DNA from: JBCCCJ01 sp039029315
Lineage (GTDB): Bacteria > Bacteroidota > Bacteroidia > J057
Length of the DNA: 64,000 nucleotides
Assembly: GCA_039029315.1 (NCBI GenBank)
Contig: JBCCGK010000016.1
Coordinates: forward strand, 1-64,000
Reading direction: 5' to 3'
In this document: positions 47,667-57,140 of the stretch, piece after piece
Numbering within the stretch: the first letter of the stretch is position 1
Layout of the letters: every line of letters begins with the position of its first letter
Notes under the pieces: model-generated
Database searches by the model: none
Told to the model about the DNA's origin: nothing
Seen by the model: only the letters and a program-made list of their open reading frames with translations
Made by a program: the position numbers and the translations under genes

Positions 47667-48001
47667 AGTTTGACTTTGGCCATTTTGAAAACAGAATTAT
47701 CCTTCATTCCAGCCTGTAGGTAGCTTTTTTGAATACATGAACTTCGCCATTTTAGGGTAATGTTGATTCATTTTAAGTAAGTCGACACATGTATATTTGG
47801 CAATCATCTTCCACCCTCTCGCTCTCCCGCTAGCGGGAGACATCAGCCCACAAGGCCAGGAATCAACGATTTCTCCCTTGGGAAGGGCCTGGGGGGAGGA
47901 ATAGAATAAGCATATGTAAATATGTCCAGCTACTTCATTGAAAAATGGCAGGGGAGGTCTTGATAAGAGATGGGGATTCCCATTTTGGCCAAAGTCAAAC
48001 T
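47667..48001. repeat. Family A inverted-repeat element, copy 2
   Basis: AGTTTGACTTTGGCC at 47667-47681 is perfectly inverted at 47987-48001. The 335-bp element matches the one at 38228-38557 over its whole length with scattered substitutions. Its last base is the first base (as seen on the plus strand) of the TTA that encodes the TAA stop of the minus-strand Uma2 gene. A family B-like element sits inside at about 47774-47937. Confidence 0.88.
47774..47937. repeat. Family B-like element nested in family A copy 2
   Basis: Imperfect inverted ends TAAGTAAGTCGACACATGTA and, from the right, TGAAGTAGCTGGACATATTT. The interior contains the CTCCCGCTAGCGGGAG palindrome shared with 38335-38493 and 21160-21316. 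Confidence 0.72.
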
Positions 48002-48582
48002 TAGACTTCCAACACGCTCAAATCCAATTCAAATCCTTCTAAAACATCGTCTCCAGATAAGATCCTGTGCATTCCCTCTACAATCTGAGGTTCTTTTCCT
48101 GGTCGGTAGATATAGCTTTTTTGGTCAATAGGATCAATCAACCAAGCCATTCGACAGCCATTATCCAACCATTCCTGCATCTTGTCCTGGAGTTTGCTCA
48201 ATCGATCAGTTGCAGACCGTAGTTCCAACACAAAATCGGGACAGAGAGGTGGGAATTTGATTCGTTCTTCTTCCGTCAAGGCATCCCAGCGATCTCTTGA
48301 CACCCAGGCCACATCTGGCCCTTTCATCGCTCCACTTGGCAAAATGAAACCACTGGAAGAATCAAAAACTTTTCCTTTTTTTACCTTTCTATTCCATATG
48401 ACAAAATCAGCTCCAATTTCAGCATTGGAACTACTACTATAACCTCCTGCTGGGGACATAATCAAAATTGTGCCTTCGGTTGTACGTTCGACCTTAAGAT
48501 TGCGATTGGTTGTACAAAATTCGTACAACTCATCATTGGTCCATTGAATGTGTTCTGGTATTTCTATTTCGATTGGTACCAT
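48001..48582 (-). CDS. Uma2-family (DUF820) putative nuclease
   Basis: This 193-aa protein has the PD-(D/E)xK-like fold of the Uma2 family: MSPAGGYSSSSNAEIGADF, GPDVAWVSRDRWDAL, CPDFVLELRSATDRLSKL and KMQEWLDNGCRMAWLIDP are the usual conserved blocks, and Asp in GPDV plus Glu in FVLELRS form the likely metal site. The start is ATG 48582; a TTG 54 bp upstream is in frame but the added residues are not family-like. The gene is inserted between iolC and iolB on the opposite strand, and its stop overlaps a family A repeat. Such genes are abundant in cyanobacteria and scattered in Bacteroidota, often near mobile sequence; biological role unknown. Confidence 0.9.
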   Translation of the reverse strand: MVPIEIEIPEHIQWTNDELYEFCTTNRNLKVERTTEGTILIMSPAGGYSSSSNAEIGADFVIWNRKVKKGKVFDSSSGFILPSGAMKGPDVAWVSRDRWDALTEEERIKFPPLCPDFVLELRSATDRLSKLQDKMQEWLDNGCRMAWLIDPIDQKSYIYRPGKEPQIVEGMHRILSGDDVLEGFELDLSVLEV

Positions 48583-48798
48583 AGCCCAATATACGGATTT
48601 TTGATTGATGATGGTCCATCGTTTTCCTTCAAACAAAGGTCATTTGCTATCCGTTCAGGAACCTTGGGATTTGTTTGCTGGACAAATGCCCCTATTTTTG
48701 GTTGAGGATGAAGAAACATTCTTCTTACAGAAAATCATTTCTCTTCCCAACAATAGATCAGAAAGCCAATTTGCTCCATTTCTCACATTCCGTTGACT

Positions 48799-49638
48799 AT
48801 GCCTAGCCCACATCTCATCAAACCCAAGACCGACCAATCCACACTAATAGACGTCTCGCCTCAATCCACTGGCTGGGATTATTTGAGTTTCAAAGTCATC
48901 AAACTGCAAGCTGGGGACAGCTACAGTGATGAAAGTGGAAATACAGAAGTAGCCCTGGTTCCCTTACAGGGATCTGCTTTGCTGGCAGCTTCGGATCAAG
49001 TCTGGCAAACGTCTCGTTCCGGGGTATTTACACAGATGCCTGATGTTCTCTATGTTCCACCTGGACAGACGATCAGCGTTCAAGCAAACACTGATTTTGA
49101 ATTTGCGATGGGAAGTGCGCCTGCTGAAGGCAAATATCCAACCAGACTCTTCCGACCTGAAGAACAAAAAGTGGAAGTTCGGGGACATGCACCTGCGCTT
49201 AGAGAAGTACATCATACCCTTGCATGGCCCCTTCCAGCAGAACGCCTCATTTTGTTTGAGGTATATGTTCCCGGTGGCAACTGGTCCGGCTGGCCCCCGC
49301 ATTGTCATGATGGCTATGGGGATTCTCCCTATCTCGAAGAGATCTATTATTATCGCCTGCAACCCGAAAATGGTGTTGCCTTTCATCGCAACTATCGCTT
49401 GGATAATGGCTTTGATGAAATTCTCCCAGCCAAAAGTGGAGATTGTGTCATTGTGGAAGATGGGTTCCATCCAGTCGGTGCCACTCCGGGTACGAATATC
49501 TATTTCCTCAACTATTTGGCTGGAGATGCGCTCGATGAAGCACGTGATTACAAACCATTCGAAGATCCCAATACCACCTGGATCAAGGAGGACTGGGAGG
49601 CCAACAAATTGCATCTTCCGATTCAGTTTGATTCTTAA
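48799..49638 (+). CDS. iolB: 5-deoxy-glucuronate isomerase (IolB)
   Basis: This 279-aa bicupin enzyme converts 5-deoxy-D-glucuronate to 5-dehydro-2-deoxy-D-gluconate, the substrate of IolC. Family signatures are the C-terminal cupin metal site WPPHCHDGYGDSPYLEEIYY (two His and a Glu) and the segment DEILPAKSGDCVIVEDGFHP (third His), followed by TNIYFLNYLAGD. ATG 48799 is used; a TTG two codons upstream is in frame. PhyH follows 9 bp later, so the two are co-transcribed. It is separated from iolC by a repeat nest and a Uma2 gene. Confidence 0.93.
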   Translation: MPSPHLIKPKTDQSTLIDVSPQSTGWDYLSFKVIKLQAGDSYSDESGNTEVALVPLQGSALLAASDQVWQTSRSGVFTQMPDVLYVPPGQTISVQANTDFEFAMGSAPAEGKYPTRLFRPEEQKVEVRGHAPALREVHHTLAWPLPAERLILFEVYVPGGNWSGWPPHCHDGYGDSPYLEEIYYYRLQPENGVAFHRNYRLDNGFDEILPAKSGDCVIVEDGFHPVGATPGTNIYFLNYLAGDALDEARDYKPFEDPNTTWIKEDWEANKLHLPIQFDS

Positions 49639-49647
49639 GATCCTGAT

Positions 49648-50799
49648 ATGCCATACTTTGTCTCTGAACAGGACATCGATCTGGATATGTTTGCTTCTAT
49701 CTGTGAGCAAATTGTAGATGTGTCTACCTATCCCACAGCTTCAGAGATCGATCAAAATGTCCCGGTATATGATGCTTCCACCCTTTTGGCCTCCATGGAT
49801 GGACCTCAACAGTTGGCTTCACTTAAGGAAGAATTGTATCACTGCCTGAAAGATGGACCGGGGGTGTTTGTGGTTCGGAGATTTTATGAGGATTTGAGCA
49901 TTGTAGATAGAAGTACCAACATCTTTTACTCAATCATTGAAGAAGAGAAGACCATAAGAATCCATGCAGGAGATCATTTTGCCAAAGAAGGAGCCAATGA
50001 ACGGATCTGGAATTCCTTTCAGAAGGTGTGTGAGAAAGATTCGGAAGCCTTTATCGACTATTACAAAAATCCCCTGTATCGCCTGCTGTCAGAGATCTGG
50101 TTGGGTCCGGGCTACCAACTCACTGCGCAAGTCAACATCGTCAAAGCAGGCGGAACAGCCCAATCTGCCCACCGCGACTACCACCTGGGGTTTCAAACCA
50201 ACGAGATGGTGGCACATTTTCCCAAAGCCCTTCAGCTTGCTTCTCAATACCTGACGCTTCAAGGAAGCATCGCTCATACAGATATGCCACCAGAAACGGG
50301 ACCAACCTTGCTGCTTCCCTTTTCACAGCAATATGACTTGGGCTATCTGGCCTGGAGAGATGAAGGCTTTCGATCCTATTTTCAACAGCAGGCCATTCAA
50401 CCTTCTCTTCAGAAAGGAGATGCAGTCTTTTTTAGTCCTGCCTTGTTTCATGCTGCGGGGACGAATTCCAGCACAGGAGACAGAATCGGGAATCTGATCC
50501 AAGTGTCGACGGCCTTTGGCAAAGCCATGGAGAGCATTGATCGCCTCTCAATGATGAAGCAATGTTATCCAGTTTTGCTCAAATATCCCCAACCTTTGTC
50601 TGGGCAAGAACGAGCAGCCATCATTCGTGCCATTGCTGATGGCTATCCTTTCCCCAGCAATCTCGATCAACTTCCGCCTATAGGAGGTATGGCTCCCTTG
50701 ACCATGCAACATTTCATGGAGAGAGCCCTGGAGGAAGGGTGGCCATCAGAGGAATTCAACAAAATCATGGACAGGTCATGGAACCTTCGCCAGGCATGA
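49648..50799 (+). CDS. Phytanoyl-CoA dioxygenase (PhyH) family protein
   Basis: This 383-aa non-haem Fe(II)/2-oxoglutarate dioxygenase-like protein keeps the iron-binding triad H175-x-D177 (SAHRDYHLGF) and H268 (FHAAGTNSS), and the 2-oxoglutarate-binding R279 (GDRIGN), so it should be active. It lies 9 bp downstream of iolB and upstream of a YidK-like symporter, so an inositol-derived or related compound is a plausible substrate. PhyH proteins are versatile hydroxylases and the exact reaction cannot be set from sequence. No signal peptide; cytoplasmic. Confidence 0.85.
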   Translation: MPYFVSEQDIDLDMFASICEQIVDVSTYPTASEIDQNVPVYDASTLLASMDGPQQLASLKEELYHCLKDGPGVFVVRRFYEDLSIVDRSTNIFYSIIEEEKTIRIHAGDHFAKEGANERIWNSFQKVCEKDSEAFIDYYKNPLYRLLSEIWLGPGYQLTAQVNIVKAGGTAQSAHRDYHLGFQTNEMVAHFPKALQLASQYLTLQGSIAHTDMPPETGPTLLLPFSQQYDLGYLAWRDEGFRSYFQQQAIQPSLQKGDAVFFSPALFHAAGTNSSTGDRIGNLIQVSTAFGKAMESIDRLSMMKQCYPVLLKYPQPLSGQERAAIIRAIADGYPFPSNLDQLPPIGGMAPLTMQHFMERALEEGWPSEEFNKIMDRSWNLRQA

Positions 50800-50875
50800 G
50801 CATACGGAAACATTCTTCCCATTTGCATAAACAAGCCTCAATGGTGATATTTCTGCAATTACTACTACTTCTACT

Positions 50876-52480
50876 ATGATACAGTTTCTTAGCTTCCTTT
50901 TATTCACAGGTTTTGTTGCAGCTTACGCCAGTTGGCAACTTCGCAAAGACAAACTCAGCACGCAGGATGGGTATTTCCTTGGTGGGAGAAGCCTGACCGG
51001 TATTGTGATCGCCGGATCGATGTTGCTCACCAATATTTCGACTGAACACCTGATCGGAATGAATGGTTCTTCCTATAAAAACGGGGCGATTATTATTTCC
51101 TGGGAAGCGACCTCTGCCCTGGCCCTGATTCTGACAGCCTTGTACTTTGCGCCCCGTTATCTCAAAATGGGACTAACAACCATACCCGAATTCCTGAATC
51201 GAAGATTCGATGGGGTATTGCGTGCCATCATGGCCTTGTTGTTGATCATTTCTTTCATCACAACCCTACTTCCGATTGTGCTCTATACAGGTGCAATCAA
51301 TATCGAGAGTTTGTTTGAGATTTCTGACTTATTGAATGTGAGTTATGATCAGGGAATATGGATCACTGTACTCGTTGTTGGAGCCATAGGTGCTGCGTAT
51401 GCCATTTTTGGCGGCTTGAAAATGGTCGCACATACAGACACCATCAATGGATATGGTTTGTTGATTGCTGGATTGGCTGTTCCCCTGATCGCATTGTGGA
51501 AGATAGGTGAGGGAAATATTCTGGCAGGTCTGTCCACGGTCTATGATCATGCTCCAGAGAAGTTTGCGGTCATCAGTGATGAAGTGTCAGTCGGTCCAGG
51601 GGCGCGTGATTCTATTCTACCGTTTGAAGTCCTGTTCACAGGCTTGATCATCAACCAAATTTATTTTTGGTGCATGAATCAGACCATGGTTCAGCGGGTG
51701 TTTGGTGCAAAAAATCTGAAAGAAGCCCAAAAAGGGCTCTTGTATACCGGAGCACTAAAATTATTGATCCCTGCAGTCATCGTCCTTCCAGGGATTATTT
51801 GCTACTATTATTTCGGAGATTCCTTATATGGCGAACAGGACACAGTCTATCCACTTCTGGTCAAAAAAGTCTTTCCCACCTGGGCTACAGGATTTTTTGT
51901 GGCTGTTATTATGGGTGCAGTCCTCAGTACCTTCAACAGTGCTTTGAACAGTGCTGCCACCATCTTCAGTCTGGATTTGTACAAAAGCTACATCCAACCA
52001 GATGCAGATGAGGCAAGGACCGTTTGGATCGGCCGACTCACCTCTACAGTTCTGGCTGTATTTGCCATTGGGATCGCGCCTTTCGTTGCCAATGCACCTG
52101 CAGGTCTCTACCAATTGCTTCAACAACTCAACGGGATCTTTTTTATCCCCATGGCCTCCGTCATTCTGGCAGGATTCTTTTTCCCAAAAGTCTCAGCCAT
52201 AGGGGCGAAAGCAGGTTTGTTCTTTGGGCTGGGATTCTATATCCTGCTCTATTTCATCCTGCAAGTAGATCTGCATTTTGTTCATATTTGGGGCATAGAA
52301 TTCATCCTGAATGTACTTGTCATGCATGCAGTCTCTCGCTTCTTTCCCAGAAAGAATCAATATGAGATCACCGATGTGGGCGCCGTAGATTTGACCCAGT
52401 GGAAATATGCCAAACCCTTTGCCATTGTTCTGGCAGTATTGACGGTACTGATGTATGTCCTGCTGGGAAGCACAACCTAG
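50876..52480 (+). CDS. YidK-like sodium:solute symporter (SSS family)
   Basis: This 534-aa transporter has about 13-14 hydrophobic segments. The opening QDGYFLGGRSLTGIVIAGSM and LLTNISTEHLIGMNGSSYKN, and TTIPEFLNRRFDG, closely resemble the YidK group of SSS transporters, and GGLKMVAHTDTINGYGLLIA is the usual core motif. It follows the iolB-PhyH pair on the same strand (76 bp), so myo-inositol or a related polyol is a likely cargo, though SSS substrates vary widely. A second, distinct SSS domain is in the mutarotase fusion 5 kb upstream. Confidence 0.9.
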   Translation: MIQFLSFLLFTGFVAAYASWQLRKDKLSTQDGYFLGGRSLTGIVIAGSMLLTNISTEHLIGMNGSSYKNGAIIISWEATSALALILTALYFAPRYLKMGLTTIPEFLNRRFDGVLRAIMALLLIISFITTLLPIVLYTGAINIESLFEISDLLNVSYDQGIWITVLVVGAIGAAYAIFGGLKMVAHTDTINGYGLLIAGLAVPLIALWKIGEGNILAGLSTVYDHAPEKFAVISDEVSVGPGARDSILPFEVLFTGLIINQIYFWCMNQTMVQRVFGAKNLKEAQKGLLYTGALKLLIPAVIVLPGIICYYYFGDSLYGEQDTVYPLLVKKVFPTWATGFFVAVIMGAVLSTFNSALNSAATIFSLDLYKSYIQPDADEARTVWIGRLTSTVLAVFAIGIAPFVANAPAGLYQLLQQLNGIFFIPMASVILAGFFFPKVSAIGAKAGLFFGLGFYILLYFILQVDLHFVHIWGIEFILNVLVMHAVSRFFPRKNQYEITDVGAVDLTQWKYAKPFAIVLAVLTVLMYVLLGSTT

Positions 52481-52548
52481 GTCGTAGGGGTATAAGACCA
52501 AATGTTGAATCAATGCCTTCGACACCTGGCCTTATGCCCCAATCCAGG

Positions 52549-55500
52549 CTAGCGGATCAGGGTGATCGTTCCGCTGCGTTCCAATTGGGTTCCATTGTTG
52601 AAAGTAGCTTTGGCAACAAACATATAACCTCCTTCTGGAGCAATTCCTCCCCCTTCCATGTTCCCATTCCATCCTTGATCCATACTGCTAAGACGAGCGA
52701 TCAACTGTCCCCATCGGTTCATGATGATCAGCTCAAAAGAAACAATGCCTTCTCCTTTGGGAAGAAAAACATCATTATGACCATCTCCATTGGGAGTAAA
52801 GGCATTTGGGAAATATAATTTTCCATCGGGAATGATGTGCAGTGTGGCCCGATATTCATCCGGGCAAAGAAGATATTGATTATATGCGGTCAGAATTACT
52901 TCATATTCTCCAGGTTCTGTGTAAAAATAGGAAGGATGTTCTTCATCAGATAAGCGACCCGCATCCCCAAATTCCCATTTGTACACAACCCCTCCTTCAG
53001 TCTCATTGTGAAACTTGATGGAAGCCCTCGATTCCAGGATGGAATCCTCAAAGGAGGGACTCGTGTGGAACATAGCAATCGGGGGTGGAACATGTGGGAT
53101 GTCTACACGAATCGTGTCTTGACAGCCTTGAACATCTGTAACGGTCGCCAGATACCTCCCTCCAAACACCTCCTCTGCCAATGCTGCCTGCCTTTCGGGA
53201 TTGCTCCCCCAGTGATAGGTATAGGGGTCTGTTCCTCCCACTGCTGATACTTCAGCAGATCCATTGGCCCAATCGCAATAAGCTTCCGAGATAGATCCTT
53301 CTACCAATGAAATGACCAAAGGCAGCGGTTCTCCTACTTCCGCACTCCCCAATTTTTTGCATCCTAGCGCATCTTCAATCAGCACTTGGTAGAGGCCCCT
53401 TGGAAGGCTACTGGCAAGGGCGCTACTTTGCGTTGGTTCTGTATTCCATTGGAAGAAATAGGGTTCTGTCCCTCCTGAAACTGTGGCTTGTATTGATCCA
53501 TTTTCTTCGCCAAAACAGCGAACACCTGTCACTTCCAAATGCACTGACAAAGAATCTGGTTCGGTCAGAATCACTTCTTGTAAGGTTATGCAACTGCTAT
53601 CGTCCTTTACCTGTATCTGATAAGTCCCCATGACCAAATCTGTAAAAACGGAATCGCGAGTCGGTGCTCCCTGATCCAACGCAAATGTATAGGGCATCAC
53701 CCCTCCGCCTACTGTCAATCCAAATTGGCCTGTCGCATTGCCAAAGCAGTCAATATTGGTCTGGTCCTTGATTCCAACAATCAGAGGAGCTGGTTCTGAA
53801 ATGCGCACCATCAGACTATCCGTGCAACTGCTATCATCTTGCAGGATCAGGGTATACTCTCCTGCTGTCAGATTACTGAACAAGCTATCGGCTGTCAATC
53901 CTCCTCCTTCAAGGGAAAATTGATAAGGCCTCGTGCCTCCTTCTCCCGATGCCATTATCCAGGCCGTATTCTCACCAAAGCAGGCGACATTGGCTTGATC
54001 CTGCAAGGAAATGAGCAAAGGGGTCGGTTCTGTGATGTCTACCTCCAGACTTGTTACACAACTGCTGTCATCGCGAACATGAATCGAATATGCACCTTTC
54101 GCCAATCCTCCAAAGGTGCTGACAATATCAAATGGGAAGCTATCTATGGCAAATTGATACGGAAATGCCCCTCCATTGGCCTCCACTGTCACAACTCCTG
54201 TTGCATTCCCAAAACAATCCACATTCTGTTGGCCCAACAAAGTCAGGTCAAGCAGTGGGGGTTCGGAAATCACCACAGGTATAGTCGTTTGGCAGGCACT
54301 ATCATCTATTACAAGGACAGAATAATTTCCGGCGGCCAGACCATCAAATACTCCTAGCGAATCAGGGGGTCCATTATCCAGGGAAAACAGATAGGGACTG
54401 CTGCCACCCATGGCAAGGAGTTCAAGCGCTCCGTTTGCATTCCCAAAACAATCTACATTTTTCTGAACGACAATACTGGCAGACAATACAGGAGGCTCTG
54501 TCAAGGTAAATGGAATAGACACCAAACAATTGTTGTCATCTCTCATCCAGGCTGTATCAGTGCCCGCTGAAAGACTGGACAAAACAGGATTGTTGGAATA
54601 ACTTACACCATCTAAACTGTATTCGTAGGGAGCCGTACCGCCATTTCCCTGCAAGACCAATTCTCCAGTAGCATTGCCATTGCAGCCAATATCTTGCGCA
54701 GACAGGACCACTCCATACAGACCTGTAGGGGTGGTAATGATAACATTCTGATCCGTTTCGCATCCGTTGGCATCCCGGACAGTGACGCTATACTGAAGGG
54801 CACCTAGATTCAGGAAGGTTCCGCTGGTTCCGAATCCTCCTCCATCCAAGGCATATTCATATGGGGAGATGCCCCCACTTCCAGTTACAGTAACAGAACC
54901 TGTATTGTTCCCAAAGCAATCAATGTTGCTTTGGGAACTGATGGAGGACTGTAAGGCGGCAGGTTCTGAAATGACTTGAAGACTTACATCCTCACAGCCA
55001 TTTCCATCGACTACCTGAACGAAATAACTCCCTGGGCCAAGGTTTATGGCAGTAACACTATCCTGAACACTGTTGAAGCTTTGAACTGTTGTCCCATTAT
55101 TATCTATCCAGCTATATATGAAGGGAGCTGTTCCAGGATTGACGAGAACAGTGGATGTAGCGTCATTGGCTCCATTGCATACCACATCAGTGAAGGTATA
55201 GGTGGCATCGATCTCATGAACCGTCATCATCATATCGTCGGTCTGTGTACACCCCTCTGGTCCTGTTGCCGTCAGAGTATAGACAAAGCTTCCTGCATTG
55301 ATTGGGATAAAGATCGGTTGAGGAAGCATGGGATCATCCAATCCTGTCGAAGATGACCACAGATAACTTCCAACTGGCAAGGGTACTCCCATCTGAACCG
55401 TATCATCATCACAAATCGTCATATCAGGTCCAGCATCGACCACGGGCAGAGGTCTAACATCTACTTGTACCGAGTCCTGGTCTTGGCATCCGTTCAGATC

Positions 55501-57117
55501 TGTTCCTATCACAACATATACAGTGGTATCAGGTGGATTGGCGGAAGGATTGGGGAGATTACTATTGTTCAGACCTATGGACGGACTCCATTGATAACTA
55601 CTGGCACCATTGGCTTGCAATTGTGCTGAACTTCCAGCACAAATGACAGTATCTGTATTGGCGACTACCACTGGAAGGGCATGCTCAATCACATCTATGG
55701 TGTCCAGAACAATGTCACATCCCATGGAAATCACAGAATATTGACCTCCTTGAGTTACGAGGAGGCTGGAAGCTGACGATCCATCACTCCACAGATACAG
55801 CAAACCCTGATGTTGGCTGGCATCCAGAATCAGGGTATCACCAGTACAGATCTCAAATTGTTGATTGGGGACATCAATTGTATCCGGCAAAACGGTCAAA
55901 TAGGAAGAATCCAGGGTAATGGGTGTAAAAGGATTATCGGATATCACTTCCTCTCCCAATGCCAATGGTAGGTTGGACAAACTAGCCTGGTTGCGATGAA
56001 AGCCAACGGCCAATGGTTCGACATATACTTCCACCTCCATCGAATCAATCCCCAAAGGGATGTTCATATTCGAAATACTGAGTACATTGGTCCCTATCCC
56101 ACTGACATTTCCTCCAAAGGGATTGTTGAGAATAGAGGAAACTGTCAGCCCAACAGGCATTACATCTTCAAAGTCAATTCCTGTTTGTGCAATCCCGGAG
56201 GAGTTGGCTATGACAAAGGTATAGACCACAGGGGTACATGGGGTGATGGCTGTCGTATCGACCTTTTTTTTCATTTGAACGGTATATGGGCAAGAGCAGC
56301 CATCCGTTCCATTGGCGCTTGGCCCAGTTGCCAGGATAGAGACAATACCAGTCGTTTTATTGATGGAGAAGAGGGTATTTTGTAATGAGCCATTGCTTGG
56401 TCGTCCATAACTATACAAATCGCCAAACGCATCAAAAAACATAGAGCCTAATATGCTTCCGATTTGGCCTGGGGGGAAACTCACATCGTCCACTACCCCT
56501 GTCTGAATATCTATGGTTATCAATTGCTGCACATTTCCTCCATAATAGCCATACAGAATGCCGCTAGTCGGATCAAAGGCCATATCTGCACAGGTAGAAG
56601 TGGGGGCAGCAGTATTGCCTGAGGAGGCCGTAACCAATGGAATGCTTGTGGTTCCATAGGTGGGATCATTCATATCCACTTTTACCAGTTGCTTATCAGC
56701 CCCATTCTCCCTCGCTAGCAACACAAACTCATTCCCATCGGGTTTCATATCCCCGGAGATAATGGTTTGGGAGGAATTGATGCCTGTCAAAAATGCCAAC
56801 AAGGTTTCGGTTCCTGTGCTATCTATCTGAACCAGCCCATGAGAACTGGAATACATGCCATAGATCAAGTTATCTGTTGATCGATAGCCGATCGCATTGA
56901 GCGGAACACCCAAGGGCGCATTGGGAAAGATGCTGAAAGCAACAGCATTGGTCGGATCGACAGTCAATCTGTAGAAGGTACTCACTGATCCCTGTCCCGA
57001 AGGCGTCAGAGATAAATAAAAATCACCATCACAGACAAAGGGAACTTGTGCCCATAAGGTCATGGGAACAAGTCCTGTGCTGATCCAGACAATCAGGAGG
57101 AGTAGGGATTTTTTCAT
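52549..57117 (-). CDS. Giant SprB-repeat surface protein with PKD and CHU_C (type B sorting) end
   Basis: This 1522-aa secreted protein has a signal peptide (KKSLLLLIVWISTGLVPMTL) starting at ATG 57117. An N-terminal region (about 30-290) looks like a beta-propeller (TSGILYGYYGGNVQQLITID). A DUF11-like segment (VMPVGLTVSS) and PKD-like Ig modules with VIEHALPVV follow, then about nine SprB-type repeats of about 75 residues (unit pattern NVDCFGNATG...GGAFPYQFAID...GAYSIHVRDDSSC). It ends with a PKD domain and a CHU_C/type B sorting domain (YFPNAFTPNGDGHNDVFLPK). SprB-repeat proteins are gliding or surface adhesins exported by T9SS with PorP/SprF partners; no partner gene is in the window. It is 23 bp downstream of the next gene. 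Confidence 0.94.
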   Translation of the reverse strand: MKKSLLLLIVWISTGLVPMTLWAQVPFVCDGDFYLSLTPSGQGSVSTFYRLTVDPTNAVAFSIFPNAPLGVPLNAIGYRSTDNLIYGMYSSSHGLVQIDSTGTETLLAFLTGINSSQTIISGDMKPDGNEFVLLARENGADKQLVKVDMNDPTYGTTSIPLVTASSGNTAAPTSTCADMAFDPTSGILYGYYGGNVQQLITIDIQTGVVDDVSFPPGQIGSILGSMFFDAFGDLYSYGRPSNGSLQNTLFSINKTTGIVSILATGPSANGTDGCSCPYTVQMKKKVDTTAITPCTPVVYTFVIANSSGIAQTGIDFEDVMPVGLTVSSILNNPFGGNVSGIGTNVLSISNMNIPLGIDSMEVEVYVEPLAVGFHRNQASLSNLPLALGEEVISDNPFTPITLDSSYLTVLPDTIDVPNQQFEICTGDTLILDASQHQGLLYLWSDGSSASSLLVTQGGQYSVISMGCDIVLDTIDVIEHALPVVVANTDTVICAGSSAQLQANGASSYQWSPSIGLNNSNLPNPSANPPDTTVYVVIGTDLNGCQDQDSVQVDVRPLPVVDAGPDMTICDDDTVQMGVPLPVGSYLWSSSTGLDDPMLPQPIFIPINAGSFVYTLTATGPEGCTQTDDMMMTVHEIDATYTFTDVVCNGANDATSTVLVNPGTAPFIYSWIDNNGTTVQSFNSVQDSVTAINLGPGSYFVQVVDGNGCEDVSLQVISEPAALQSSISSQSNIDCFGNNTGSVTVTGSGGISPYEYALDGGGFGTSGTFLNLGALQYSVTVRDANGCETDQNVIITTPTGLYGVVLSAQDIGCNGNATGELVLQGNGGTAPYEYSLDGVSYSNNPVLSSLSAGTDTAWMRDDNNCLVSIPFTLTEPPVLSASIVVQKNVDCFGNANGALELLAMGGSSPYLFSLDNGPPDSLGVFDGLAAGNYSVLVIDDSACQTTIPVVISEPPLLDLTLLGQQNVDCFGNATGVVTVEANGGAFPYQFAIDSFPFDIVSTFGGLAKGAYSIHVRDDSSCVTSLEVDITEPTPLLISLQDQANVACFGENTAWIMASGEGGTRPYQFSLEGGGLTADSLFSNLTAGEYTLILQDDSSCTDSLMVRISEPAPLIVGIKDQTNIDCFGNATGQFGLTVGGGVMPYTFALDQGAPTRDSVFTDLVMGTYQIQVKDDSSCITLQEVILTEPDSLSVHLEVTGVRCFGEENGSIQATVSGGTEPYFFQWNTEPTQSSALASSLPRGLYQVLIEDALGCKKLGSAEVGEPLPLVISLVEGSISEAYCDWANGSAEVSAVGGTDPYTYHWGSNPERQAALAEEVFGGRYLATVTDVQGCQDTIRVDIPHVPPPIAMFHTSPSFEDSILESRASIKFHNETEGGVVYKWEFGDAGRLSDEEHPSYFYTEPGEYEVILTAYNQYLLCPDEYRATLHIIPDGKLYFPNAFTPNGDGHNDVFLPKGEGIVSFELIIMNRWGQLIARLSSMDQGWNGNMEGGGIAPEGGYMFVAKATFNNGTQLERSGTITLIR

Positions 57118-57140
57118 ACAATGGCTACTCAAAAGCCCTA

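Noticed and set aside
20946..48000. Family A-D repeats as remnants of a single large IS
   Set aside because: Each family has different ends and interiors and no transposase residue, so a single IS is not supported.
48964..49710. 248-aa frame antisense to iolB
   Set aside because: Shadow of iolB, which has clear family motifs.
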